From Acidobacteria bacterium UBA6911 (lineage in GTDB: Bacteria > Acidobacteriota > UBA6911): DNA of 6,178 nucleotides. The stretch spans positions 518-6,695 of the forward strand of contig DKBB01000223.1 of assembly GCA_002451015.1 (NCBI GenBank), read 5' to 3'. The notes under the pieces were generated by a model, which saw only the letters and a list, made by a program, of their open reading frames with translations, was not told where the DNA came from and ran no database searches. A program made the position numbers and the translations under genes. This document shows, piece after piece, positions 1-6,111 of the stretch (position 1 is its first letter; the number at the start of each line of letters is the position of its first letter).

Positions 1-459
1 GTGATCCGTCAGGGCCTGATGCGCTTTTCTGAGGGCACACCGGAGCCGGTCCACCTTTTATACAGCGCCCATTCCATACCGGAACGATATGTGACCGAGG
101 GGGACCCTTTCCCGGAGCAGACACGGCGGTCGGTTGATTTAATCAACGAAAAACTCGGGAATGCCTGCCCCTCAACGCTGGCTTTTCAGAGCAAGGTCGG
201 CCCCGTGAAGTGGATCGGACCATCCACCCAGGACACCGTGAAGGAAATGGGCCGGAAGCGAATCGGTAAGGTTTTGACCGTTCCGGTCAGTTTCGTCTCG
301 GATCATATTGAAACTCTGCAGGAAATCGACATCGCCTACAGGGATTTGGCGCTGCAATCCGGCATCGGGGAGTTTCACCGCGCGGATTCCCTGAACCTCC
401 ACCCGAAATTTATCGATGCCCTCGCCAATATCGCCTGCCGCACCGGTAAGTTTTGGTGA
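1..459 (+). CDS. hemH: Ferrochelatase, C-terminal half (5' end lies outside the window)
   Basis: This is the 3' part of a ferrochelatase gene, whose product inserts Fe2+ into protoporphyrin IX to make protoheme, the last step of classical heme synthesis. The 152 visible residues cover roughly half of a usual 310-350 residue bacterial enzyme. The frame is open to the left edge, so the GTG at base 1 is probably internal and not the true start. Visible family signatures are the SAHSIPERY segment with the conserved His near residue 24, a following EGDPF motif, the FQSKVGPVKW segment (residues 62-71), and VSFVSDHIETLQEID (residues 96-110) carrying the active-site His102 and Glu104. The protein ends at ACRTGKFW just before TGA, a normal C-terminus with no extension. 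The gene converges on hemN, with 13 bases between the stops. Identity is secure; only the N-terminal part is unseen. Confidence 0.95.
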   Translation: MIRQGLMRFSEGTPEPVHLLYSAHSIPERYVTEGDPFPEQTRRSVDLINEKLGNACPSTLAFQSKVGPVKWIGPSTQDTVKEMGRKRIGKVLTVPVSFVSDHIETLQEIDIAYRDLALQSGIGEFHRADSLNLHPKFIDALANIACRTGKFW

Positions 460-471
460 CTGTCGCCGAAA
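451..471. terminator. Possible weak bidirectional terminator between hemH and hemN
   Basis: An imperfect dyad spans the hemH stop codon and the gap before the hemN stop. Bases 451-458 can pair with 464-471 over 8 positions, two of them G-U, around a 5-base loop. Short T and A runs flank the stem on opposite sides, so it could act in both directions, as is common between convergent genes. The stem is short, has little GC and no long U tract, so this is a weak call. Confidence 0.2.
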
Positions 472-472
472 T

Positions 473-1879
473 TTACAGGGTTTTGGAGAATACGGGATTG
501 GATTGCGGTTTGCGGAGATAGCGGTCGAACACCATTCCGACATTGCGGATAAATATGCGCCCGAGGGATGTGACGGCAATGCTGTCGGGACTCAATGAAA
601 CGAGTCCGTCTGTTTGCAGCGTTTCCAGCCGTTCCAGCTCGTCGGCGAAATAGTCGTTGAAGGAGATGCCGAACTCTTTTTCGATTTCCGCTTTATGCAG
701 AACGCAGTGGCACAGCACCCGGCTGATGACGGCCCGCCGCAGGATGTCGTCGTCCGACAGCTGCATCCCGCGCATCGTGGGCAGCGTGCCCTTGTCGATC
801 GCGGCATAATATTCCTTGAGTTCCCGCTGGTTCTGCGCGTAGATCCTGCCGATATCGCTGATCGAACTGACGCCCATTCCGATGAGATCGGCTCCGGCCT
901 TGGTGGTGTAACCCTGGAAATTCCGGTGCAGCGTCCTGTCGCTCTGCGCCAGGCACAGCTCGTCATCCGGTCGGGCGAAATGATCCATCCCGATGTACTG
1001 GTAGCCCGCCTGGGTGAAGCGCTCGATTCCGCTACGGAAGATCTGGTACTTGTCCATGCCCAGCGGGATGTATTTGGAGAGAGCCCCCTGCTGTTTTTTC
1101 ATCCATGGGACATGGGCGTAACTGAACATGGCAATGCGGTCCGGGTTGAATTCAATGATCCTGTCGATGGAATTTAAGAAACTTTCCGGGGTCTGGTACG
1201 GCAGCCCGTAGATGAGATCGACATTGATCGATTCGTATTCCAGGGATCGGCATATTTCGAAGATGGCTTTGGTATCTTCATAGGACTGGATTCGGCGGAT
1301 TTTTTTCTGTACCACCGGGTCGAAATCCTGAATTCCCATGGAAACCCTGTTGAATCCCAAACGACGCAGTGTGGTCAGCTGATCTTCCCGTGTAACCCTT
1401 GGGTCGATCTCCACGCCTATTTCGGCATCGGCCGCGAAATGGAAACGCTCCCGGGTATATAGAAAAAGTTCCTCAAGCTGGGATGCCGTGAAATACGTGG
1501 GCGTTCCACCGCCCCAGTGAAACTGAATGACGGGCCTGGATTTGTCCAGGCTCCCCGCCAGCCGATGGATTTCCCATTTCAGTTTTTCAAGGTAGGGGAC
1601 GGCTGCCGCGTGGTCCTTCTTTATGACCGTGTTGCAGCCGCAGAAAAGGCAGAGACTGTCGCAGAAGGGAAGATGCATGTAGAGAGAAAGCGGGCGGCCC
1701 CCATCGGTTTCGTTGGATTGCCGGACGGCCGTTTCGAAATCCGACGGTCCGAAAGTGTCCAGCCATTCCGGAGCCGTAGGGTAGCTCGTATAACGCGGTC
1801 CCGGAACGTTGTAACGCTCAAGGATCTCGGGAGTGACGTTGAGGGTTTCGCTCTGGATTTTAATATCGTATTGCGTCAT
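473..1879 (-). CDS. hemN: Oxygen-independent coproporphyrinogen III oxidase (radical SAM)
   Basis: The 468-residue product is HemN, a cytoplasmic radical SAM enzyme that decarboxylates two propionates of coproporphyrinogen III to vinyls, giving protoporphyrinogen IX without oxygen. The N-terminus carries the HemN-type GPRYTSYPTAPEW segment (27-39). The cluster motif is CDSLCLFCGCN, with Cys73, Cys77 and Cys80 as expected ligands of the 4Fe-4S cluster and Cys82 as the extra family cysteine, matching the arrangement in E. coli HemN. GGGTPT (123-128) is the SAM-binding glycine motif, followed by EIDPR (157-161), VSMGIQDFD (179-187), DLIYGLPYQT (221-230) and MFSYAHVPW (251-259). The C-terminal third is the HemN C-terminal domain. 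These features separate true HemN from the HemW/HemZ paralogues, which lack the CGCN and RYTSYP signatures. Length agrees with the family (about 450-470). The ATG start has no Shine-Dalgarno sequence, but the N-terminal length fits. The upstream M16 gene ends 68 bases away on the same strand. Confidence 0.97.
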   Translation of the reverse strand: MTQYDIKIQSETLNVTPEILERYNVPGPRYTSYPTAPEWLDTFGPSDFETAVRQSNETDGGRPLSLYMHLPFCDSLCLFCGCNTVIKKDHAAAVPYLEKLKWEIHRLAGSLDKSRPVIQFHWGGGTPTYFTASQLEELFLYTRERFHFAADAEIGVEIDPRVTREDQLTTLRRLGFNRVSMGIQDFDPVVQKKIRRIQSYEDTKAIFEICRSLEYESINVDLIYGLPYQTPESFLNSIDRIIEFNPDRIAMFSYAHVPWMKKQQGALSKYIPLGMDKYQIFRSGIERFTQAGYQYIGMDHFARPDDELCLAQSDRTLHRNFQGYTTKAGADLIGMGVSSISDIGRIYAQNQRELKEYYAAIDKGTLPTMRGMQLSDDDILRRAVISRVLCHCVLHKAEIEKEFGISFNDYFADELERLETLQTDGLVSLSPDSIAVTSLGRIFIRNVGMVFDRYLRKPQSNPVFSKTL

Positions 1880-1885
1880 AGGTAT

Positions 1886-1894
1886 AATGTACCA
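1886..1894 (-). promoter_or_regulatory. Candidate extended -10 element directly ahead of hemN
   Basis: On the minus strand the sequence TGGTACATT lies 6 bases before the hemN ATG. TACATT matches the sigma70 -10 consensus at 4 of 6 positions and is preceded by the TGn of an extended -10. Transcription starting about 7 bases downstream would begin at or next to the ATG, giving a leaderless message, which would fit the missing Shine-Dalgarno sequence. I see no convincing -35 box and no clear FNR-type TTGAT-N4-ATCAA site in the 68-base gap. hemN could instead be read through from the M16 gene. Confidence 0.22.
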
Positions 1895-1947
1895 CAGCGG
1901 TTATTTGTCGTTATTGGAAATGTTGATCGTGGCGGCAGGGGCGCTCC

Positions 1948-4674
1948 CTACAATAAATTCCCCTCCGCATCCCGGACTTCAACAGGGCCCAGGTTCATTT
2001 TCCCCAGTTCGGACTCTATTTTACTGCGGTCGCCCACCGCCACGACGATTGCTTCCTCCGGCTTCAGATATTTCCGGGCAACCCGCCGGACCTCTTCAGA
2101 AGAGATACCCTGAATCCGCTCCGGAAGGTCCTGGAAGTAGGATCGCGGGAGGCCGTAAACGAATATCTGCCCGATACTGGAAGCGGCGTCGGGTGTGGTT
2201 TCAAACAATCCCGGCAGAGAATGGGCGATCGAATCTTTTGCCGTGGCCAGTTCCTGCGACGACACCTCGCTGTCGCGCATTCGATCCATCTCCCGGAATA
2301 TTTCGGTTACCGCCGGTGCTGTCGCTGCGGTATGCACGGAGGTGCCGATGACAAAAGGTCCGGCGCCGCGCCTGAAAATAAAGGAGGAGGATGCGCCATA
2401 GGTATACCCGTTCTTCTCTCTCAAATTCTGGTTGATCCTGCTCGAAAACAGTCCGCCCAGGGCTGTGTTCATGACGTCGATCGGAACGTAATCGGGATGG
2501 GAGCGGGCGACGCCGCCATGCCCGATCCGAAGCACTGTCTGGGATGCCTCCGGCCGGTCGACGATAACAACCCGCCGTTTCCGGTTGTGGGAATTGTCCG
2601 GCATCGAGAATTCCGAAGCCGGTCCTCCCCAGCTTCCGAAGTGCTTCTCCGCCAGCAGCCGGAGTTCGGATTCCGTTATGTCCCCGGAGACCACGAGAGC
2701 GGCGTTTGTCGGAGTATATCCCGATCGGTAGAACCCGACCATCATATCCCGTGTCATGGACCTGTTCGATTCCTCGGTACCGATTTCCATGGAACCATAC
2801 GGGTGGCCCGATCCATATATGGCGTTGAAAAACGCTTTCGTTCCCAGAAGGACCGGCATGTCCTTCTGCTGCCGAATGTGGGTCAGGCGATCGTGCCGGA
2901 TTCTTTCCATTTCGCCGGGGTCAAAAGCGGGATGCAGCAGTACGTCGGCGATAAGTTCGAATGCCGCGTCCACGTTCTTTTTCAAGGTTCGGATGGCCAG
3001 GTAGGACAGGTCCATCGACGAGCCGGTGTACATCGAAGCCCCTATCTGGTCCGAGTCCGCGGCGATCTCCAGGGGGGATCGGCTTTCAGTTCCCTCATCC
3101 AGCATCCCCGCGGTAAAGGAAGCCAGCCCGGGTTGATTCGGGGGATTCCGCTCACTCCCGCTCAGTACGATGACATTGGCCGACACAATCGGAAGATTGT
3201 GCTGTTCGAGAAAAAACAGGTTCAACCCGTTGCCGATCTGCAATGTTCGGGGGGCCGGCAGCGTCAGATCCGGCTTTGGACCCGCTTTCGGCGGCGTGCG
3301 TCTCCAGTCCTGGCCCTGAACCCGGGAAGGCTCCGGGGGTAGGGAACCGACGGGGCGTTTGGATTTTGGAACGTCCTGGACGATTTTTTTGCCCGGAATT
3401 CCGTAAACCACCACTCCGGCTTCCCGTTTCAGCCGATCCCGGGCGGTCGAACGCAGGGAGTCGGCTGTTGCGACGGAATAGCGCTGCAGGTCTTTTTCCA
3501 GATATCCGGGATCCCCGAGCGAGTGGTTGTACTGATTCAGCCGGTCTGCGACGCCCCCAAATCCACCGAGAGTTTCCAGGCCGCGAATGACCGAGGCTTC
3601 GAACGTATTCCGCGCTCTTTCGATTTCGTCCGGATCCGGGCCTTCGTCATGGAACAGAACCAGTTCCTGCCGGATGGCATTTTCCAACTCTTCCGGGGAA
3701 ATCCCCGGCTTGCAAGTGGCTTCGATATTGAATATGGAGCCCAGCGCCAGGGAGAATTGGTGCGCCGAGACATCCTGGGCGATTCTCTTATCGTAAACCA
3801 GGGTTTTGTAGAGGCGGCTCGATTTTCCGCCGCCGAGAATTTTGGCGATAAGGTCGCAGTCGGCATCTTCCTGGGTGAGGACGGGGGCTGTAATCCAGGC
3901 CAGGTAGACTCGCGGCAGTTCAACCTGATCCGTAACGACTGCCCGGCTTTCCGATGTGATCGGAGGGGTGACGACCGTTGTCGCGGGAACCGGGTTTCCC
4001 CTGGGGATGGGACCGAAATATTTTTCCACAAGATTCCGGGTCTTTCCGGGTTCGATGTTTCCCACAATGGCCAGGCTTGCATTGTTGGGCGCGTAATATA
4101 GCCGGAAAAATTCCCGCACATCGGAGAGTTCCGCCGCCTCAATATCGGCGTGCGAGCCTATGACCGACGCATAGTAGGGATGATCCTGCGGGAAGAGCCG
4201 GTGGAATATCTCCTCCTGGACCAGCCCGTAGGGGGCGCTTTCCACGTTCTGGCGCCTCTCGTTGCGCACGACATCCCGCTGGTTTTCCAGTTTCTTTTCG
4301 TCCAGGGTTTCCAGCAGGAAACCCATACGGTCGCTTTCGAGCCACAGAGCCAGTTCGAGCTGGTTGGAAGGAAGCGTTTCAAAGTAATTTGTGTAGTCGA
4401 AGTTTGTCGTGCCGTTGATGCTGCTGGCGCCGGCTGTTTCCAGGAACCGGAAGTGCACTTTTTCCCCGACGTGCCGGGAACCCTCGAACATCATGTGTTC
4501 GAAAAGATGGGCGAATCCGGTCAATCCCGGACGTTCGTTGGCGGGGCCGACATGGTACCAGATGTTGACGGCGACAAGAGGCAGACGGTGGTCTTCCAGA
4601 AGAATGACCTCCAGGCCGTTGTCGAGGGTGTATTTGCTGTACTGAAGATTCGGGATATTCGGTTTTTCGGGCAC
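1948..4674 (-). CDS. M16B zinc metallopeptidase, two-domain fusion (insulinase/pitrilysin superfamily)
   Basis: From the GTG start the product is 908 residues: a zinc peptidase made of two M16 halves joined in one chain. The N-terminal half has the inverted zinc motif HLFEH (56-60, with His56 and His60 as ligands and Glu59 as catalytic base). The third ligand is probably the Glu of VVRNERRQ (about residue 139). GGGKSSRLYKTLVYD (281-295) marks its second lobe. A proline-rich linker (about 436-478) leads to the C-terminal half. There the zinc motif is replaced by SFTAGM (about 519-524), so this half is non-catalytic. It keeps the SSRINQNLREKNGYTYG segment (744-760) with the Arg and Tyr that bind substrate in the inactive subunit of M16B enzymes. 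The fold should form a clamshell that degrades peptides or presequence-like segments. I see no signal peptide or membrane segment, so a cytoplasmic location is inferred; many bacterial relatives are exported. The natural substrate cannot be read from the sequence. The start could instead be the ATG at 4719 (923 residues). Confidence 0.93.
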   Translation of the reverse strand: MPEKPNIPNLQYSKYTLDNGLEVILLEDHRLPLVAVNIWYHVGPANERPGLTGFAHLFEHMMFEGSRHVGEKVHFRFLETAGASSINGTTNFDYTNYFETLPSNQLELALWLESDRMGFLLETLDEKKLENQRDVVRNERRQNVESAPYGLVQEEIFHRLFPQDHPYYASVIGSHADIEAAELSDVREFFRLYYAPNNASLAIVGNIEPGKTRNLVEKYFGPIPRGNPVPATTVVTPPITSESRAVVTDQVELPRVYLAWITAPVLTQEDADCDLIAKILGGGKSSRLYKTLVYDKRIAQDVSAHQFSLALGSIFNIEATCKPGISPEELENAIRQELVLFHDEGPDPDEIERARNTFEASVIRGLETLGGFGGVADRLNQYNHSLGDPGYLEKDLQRYSVATADSLRSTARDRLKREAGVVVYGIPGKKIVQDVPKSKRPVGSLPPEPSRVQGQDWRRTPPKAGPKPDLTLPAPRTLQIGNGLNLFFLEQHNLPIVSANVIVLSGSERNPPNQPGLASFTAGMLDEGTESRSPLEIAADSDQIGASMYTGSSMDLSYLAIRTLKKNVDAAFELIADVLLHPAFDPGEMERIRHDRLTHIRQQKDMPVLLGTKAFFNAIYGSGHPYGSMEIGTEESNRSMTRDMMVGFYRSGYTPTNAALVVSGDITESELRLLAEKHFGSWGGPASEFSMPDNSHNRKRRVVIVDRPEASQTVLRIGHGGVARSHPDYVPIDVMNTALGGLFSSRINQNLREKNGYTYGASSSFIFRRGAGPFVIGTSVHTAATAPAVTEIFREMDRMRDSEVSSQELATAKDSIAHSLPGLFETTPDAASSIGQIFVYGLPRSYFQDLPERIQGISSEEVRRVARKYLKPEEAIVVAVGDRSKIESELGKMNLGPVEVRDAEGNLL

Positions 4675-4677
4675 TGT

Positions 4678-4684
4678 CTCTCCT
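4678..4684 (-). promoter_or_regulatory. Ribosome binding site that decides the M16 gene start
   Basis: On the minus strand AGGAGAG is followed by ACA and then GTG at 4674-4672, putting the AGGAG core 5 bases from the start codon. The in-frame ATG at 4719-4717 has only a weak AGGC upstream. The 15 residues between the two starts (MVVNCYSTPDRVGET) do not look like part of an M16 domain or like a signal peptide. A candidate -10 box at 4729-4734 would place the transcript start about 3 bases from the ATG but about 48 from the GTG. All of this favours the GTG. Confidence 0.7.
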
Positions 4685-4728
4685 ACACGGTCCGGTGTAC
4701 TGTAACAGTTAACTACCATGAAAAGCCT

Positions 4729-4768
4729 ATCATAAATAATGCAGGCGTAGAAATTTACGCAGCAGGCG
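4729..4768 (-). promoter_or_regulatory. Candidate promoter and operator of the M16 gene
   Basis: Reading the minus strand, TATGAT (4734-4729) matches the -10 consensus at 5 of 6 positions. The -35 position (about 4752-4757) is poor. It is covered by a near-palindrome at 4745-4760, GCGTAGAAATTTACGC on the plus strand, in which 7 of 8 position pairs can pair (one G-T). The dyad is flanked by two copies of GCAGGCG at 4741-4747 and 4762-4768, spaced 21 bases apart, which is two DNA turns. A good -10 with a weak -35 overlapped by a dyad is typical of a regulated promoter. No regulator can be named. The rest of the 4720-4922 spacer is AT-rich and I see no gene in it. Confidence 0.3.
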
Positions 4769-4922
4769 CTAATCCTTTAATATGCAAACATTTTATAAGT
4801 GTGCGGGATTTATATCTTATATGGAGTCAGTAGCGAAAAGTATGAATCTGGTAAGAAAAGAATTATATTGCAGGAGATAAGATAATTTTCAGTAACTTGA
4901 AAGATTGAGTCTATTCCATTAT

Positions 4923-5849
4923 TTAAAGCCTGTAGAAAAGTCTAATAAGCACTTTTTGTAAAATATTAGACTGGACACGCATCGCTGATAAAAGTCCTAA
5001 TCGGATTTTGTTTTCTAAAGTTAATTGGAGACGATGACGCACAAGGAAAGATTTTGCCTGAAGCGCTAGTTCTGTTAATAATGGTTCCGGTTTCATTCGG
5101 ACAAGTCGTAGCACTAATTTTTTGAAAGAACGATGCGGTTGTTTGTACTCCGTAGCACCTATAGTGTTGAAATCGTGCTGGCGGTATTCCACTAATGGTT
5201 GATTAATAAGGACAAGGCGCCCAAATGCCGATGCAACCAGAGCAAGCCACCAGTCATGCATAATAGCGTCCGATGGAATTGGAGTAGACTGTTTTGCTAA
5301 GGATTCGTTTATCAGGGCAGTACATCCTGTTACAAGGTTACTTAGCAAAATGTATTTGAAGGTATTTCTTTCGGGATTTAGACCCTGATAGCGAATAAAT
5401 GATTCCGAAATCAGATTCCTGGAGTCAGACACGACCTTTAGATCGCTATGGATCAGAACGGGTATGTTTTCATTATCGGCTTCGGCCGTTTGCATACGTT
5501 GCATCTCCAGTTCGACTTTGTTTTCAACCCATATGTCGTCCTGATCGCAAAACATCATGTAGGCTTTCTCGAGCCCCAACTCCTTTTTATGCTCCAGCAC
5601 ATACCGCATCAGGAATGAAAAACTGCCGCTGGCCCCAAGGTTTCGGCCTTTGTTTTCGATCCAATGGAATGTATCCGGAAACCTGTCCAGGTGGGAGTGG
5701 ATGATATCGAGAGTGCCGTCGCGGGAACCATCGTCGCGGAGGACCACGACCAGATTTTTATAACTTTGCGCCAACAGCGAATCCAGCTGTTCCTCCAGGT
5801 ACTTTTCGCCGTTAAATGTCGGCAGCAGAATGGCAACTCTGGGATACAA
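4923..5849 (-). CDS. Family 2 glycosyltransferase, rhamnosyltransferase-like
   Basis: The 308-residue product is a GT-A fold, family 2 glycosyltransferase, expected to transfer a sugar from a nucleotide-sugar to a growing surface polysaccharide at the cytoplasmic face of the membrane. The N-terminus AILLPTFNGEKYLEEQLDSL (6-25) starts the nucleotide-binding domain. RDDGSRDGT (38-46) contains the paired aspartates. CDQDDIW (101-107) contains the metal-binding DxD-type motif in the DQDD form. VTGCTALIN (173-181), MHDWWLALVA (197-206) and YRQHDFNTIG (222-231) follow in the order seen in GT2 enzymes annotated as rhamnosyltransferases of O-antigen or cell-wall polysaccharides. That donor assignment is an inference. 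There is no transmembrane segment; the C-terminal 70 residues are rich in Arg and Lys. The start is TTG: an in-frame TAA lies seven codons upstream, and AAAGG sits 7 bases before the TTG. The gene is markedly AT-richer than hemN and the M16 gene and stands alone, without other polysaccharide genes in view. Confidence 0.92.
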   Translation of the reverse strand: MYPRVAILLPTFNGEKYLEEQLDSLLAQSYKNLVVVLRDDGSRDGTLDIIHSHLDRFPDTFHWIENKGRNLGASGSFSFLMRYVLEHKKELGLEKAYMMFCDQDDIWVENKVELEMQRMQTAEADNENIPVLIHSDLKVVSDSRNLISESFIRYQGLNPERNTFKYILLSNLVTGCTALINESLAKQSTPIPSDAIMHDWWLALVASAFGRLVLINQPLVEYRQHDFNTIGATEYKQPHRSFKKLVLRLVRMKPEPLLTELALQAKSFLVRHRLQLTLENKIRLGLLSAMRVQSNILQKVLIRLFYRL

Positions 5850-5856
5850 GGATGGG

Positions 5857-5862
5857 CCTTTC
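5857..5862 (-). promoter_or_regulatory. Ribosome binding site supporting a TTG start
   Basis: On the minus strand GAAAGG is followed by 7 bases (CCCATCC) and then TTG at 5849-5847. No in-frame ATG or GTG lies between the upstream TAA and this TTG. Starting later would cut into the first strand of the GT-A fold, so TTG is the only sensible start. Confidence 0.6.
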
Positions 5863-5883
5863 TTTTAGCAAATAGAATCCATC

Positions 5884-5889
5884 AGTATA
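5884..5889 (-). promoter_or_regulatory. Candidate -10 box for the glycosyltransferase
   Basis: TATACT on the minus strand matches the sigma70 -10 consensus at 5 of 6 positions and would start transcription near 5877, about 28 bases before the TTG codon. No recognisable -35 hexamer is found at 16-18 bases spacing, so the call is tentative. Confidence 0.27.
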
Positions 5890-5918
5890 AATGTTTTACG
5901 GATCTTTGGGATATTCGA

Positions 5919-5964
5919 AAATTCGTTGTGGAGCGAAAACAAGGTTCGCCCCTACAGCGAATTT
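5919..5964. repeat. 46-base imperfect palindrome, likely a degenerate dispersed GTAGGGGCGAAC-type repeat
   Basis: Bases 5919-5937 pair with 5945-5964 around a 7-base loop (AACAAGG). The outer seven pairs AAATTCG/CGAATTT are perfect. The inner part, GTGGAGCGAA against TTCGCCCCTAC, has one mismatch, one bulged C and G-T pairs. The right arm GTTCGCCCCTACA and the loop AACAAG match, from memory, a short palindromic repeat (GGGCGAAC-ACAAG-GTTCGCCC and variants) present in many copies in numerous Desulfobacterota and other environmental bacteria. It sits in the divergent gap between the glycosyltransferase and the tRNA locus, the usual intergenic position of such repeats. Only this one clear copy is in the window. 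A terminator is less likely, since no gene ends here. Confidence 0.5.
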
Positions 5965-6000
5965 AATGGATCATCTTGCCATTTTTTTGCAACCTATCCC

Positions 6001-6029
6001 TTGCGGATCCCCGGAATGCGGCATACAAT
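6001..6029 (+). promoter_or_regulatory. Sigma70-like promoter of the tRNA-Ser locus
   Basis: TTGCGG (6001-6006) and TACAAT (6024-6029) are separated by exactly 17 bases. The -10 box matches the consensus at 5 of 6 positions and the -35 box keeps the key TTG. Transcription would start near 6036, about 17 bases before the tRNA-Ser fragment, a typical leader length for a tRNA gene. It would run through the fragment and hairpins into the second tRNA-Ser at 6157. Confidence 0.5.
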
Positions 6030-6052
6030 CACCCTCTGATCGCCAGCCGTAT

Positions 6053-6084
6053 GGAGCGGTGCCCGAGTGGTTGAAGGAGCACGC
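6053..6084 (+). pseudogene. tRNA-Ser 5' fragment, broken off at the anticodon loop
   Basis: These 32 bases reproduce the 5' side of a bacterial tRNA-Ser: acceptor strand GGAGCGG (6053-6059), linker TG, D-arm with the GAGTGGTTGAA loop and GGA closing strand, and the 5' anticodon-stem strand CACGC (6080-6084). As I recall E. coli tRNA-Ser(GGA), it begins with nearly the same 32 bases. Similarity stops exactly where the anticodon loop should begin. No 3' anticodon strand, long variable arm, TTCGA T-loop, matching acceptor strand CCGCTCC or CCA is found before the next tRNA starts at 6157. The first D-stem pair is also lost (C6062 opposite A6078), whereas the second copy has T at that place. It therefore cannot be a normal serine tRNA. 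It could be a decayed gene, an integration scar or an assembly artefact. Confidence 0.72.
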
Positions 6085-6110
6085 GCCATTTATAAAAAAC
6101 ATAAATGGCG
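6084..6110 (+). other. Perfect 10-bp hairpin replacing the tRNA anticodon region
   Basis: Bases 6084-6093 (CGCCATTTAT) are perfectly complementary to 6101-6110 (ATAAATGGCG) around the 7-base loop AAAAAAC. The stem begins at the last tRNA-like base. It is not a terminator in either direction, because neither side is followed by a T tract. The stem is visible directly; its role is unknown. Confidence 0.6.
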
Positions 6111-6111
6111 A

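Noticed and set aside
614..1177. Plus-strand frame of 187 codons opposite hemN
   Set aside because: Antisense to conserved hemN sequence, with no independent coding evidence.
1936..1953. GTAGGGAGCGCCCCT on the minus strand at the M16 stop codon, slightly similar to the palindrome at 5919-5964
   Set aside because: Only about ten bases agree, the second arm is missing and the hairpin is four pairs without a T tract, so neither a repeat copy nor a terminator is supported.
2221..3342. Long plus-strand frame of 373 codons opposite the M16 gene
   Set aside because: It is antisense to a secure, well-conserved peptidase gene in GC-rich sequence; its translation is rich in Arg, Gly and Pro with no recognisable domain.
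4150..4833. Plus-strand frame of 227 codons running over the M16 start into the spacer
   Set aside because: Mostly antisense to the catalytic M16 domain, no ribosome binding site and no family motif; the part in the spacer is low-complexity AT-rich coding.
4821..4880. Short plus-strand frame of 19 codons starting ATGGAGTCAG in the 4720-4922 spacer
   Set aside because: No Shine-Dalgarno sequence, very short and without features; expected by chance in AT-rich DNA.
4801..4922. Terminator for the glycosyltransferase downstream of its stop codon
   Set aside because: I find no GC stem followed by a T run on the minus strand in this AT-rich stretch.
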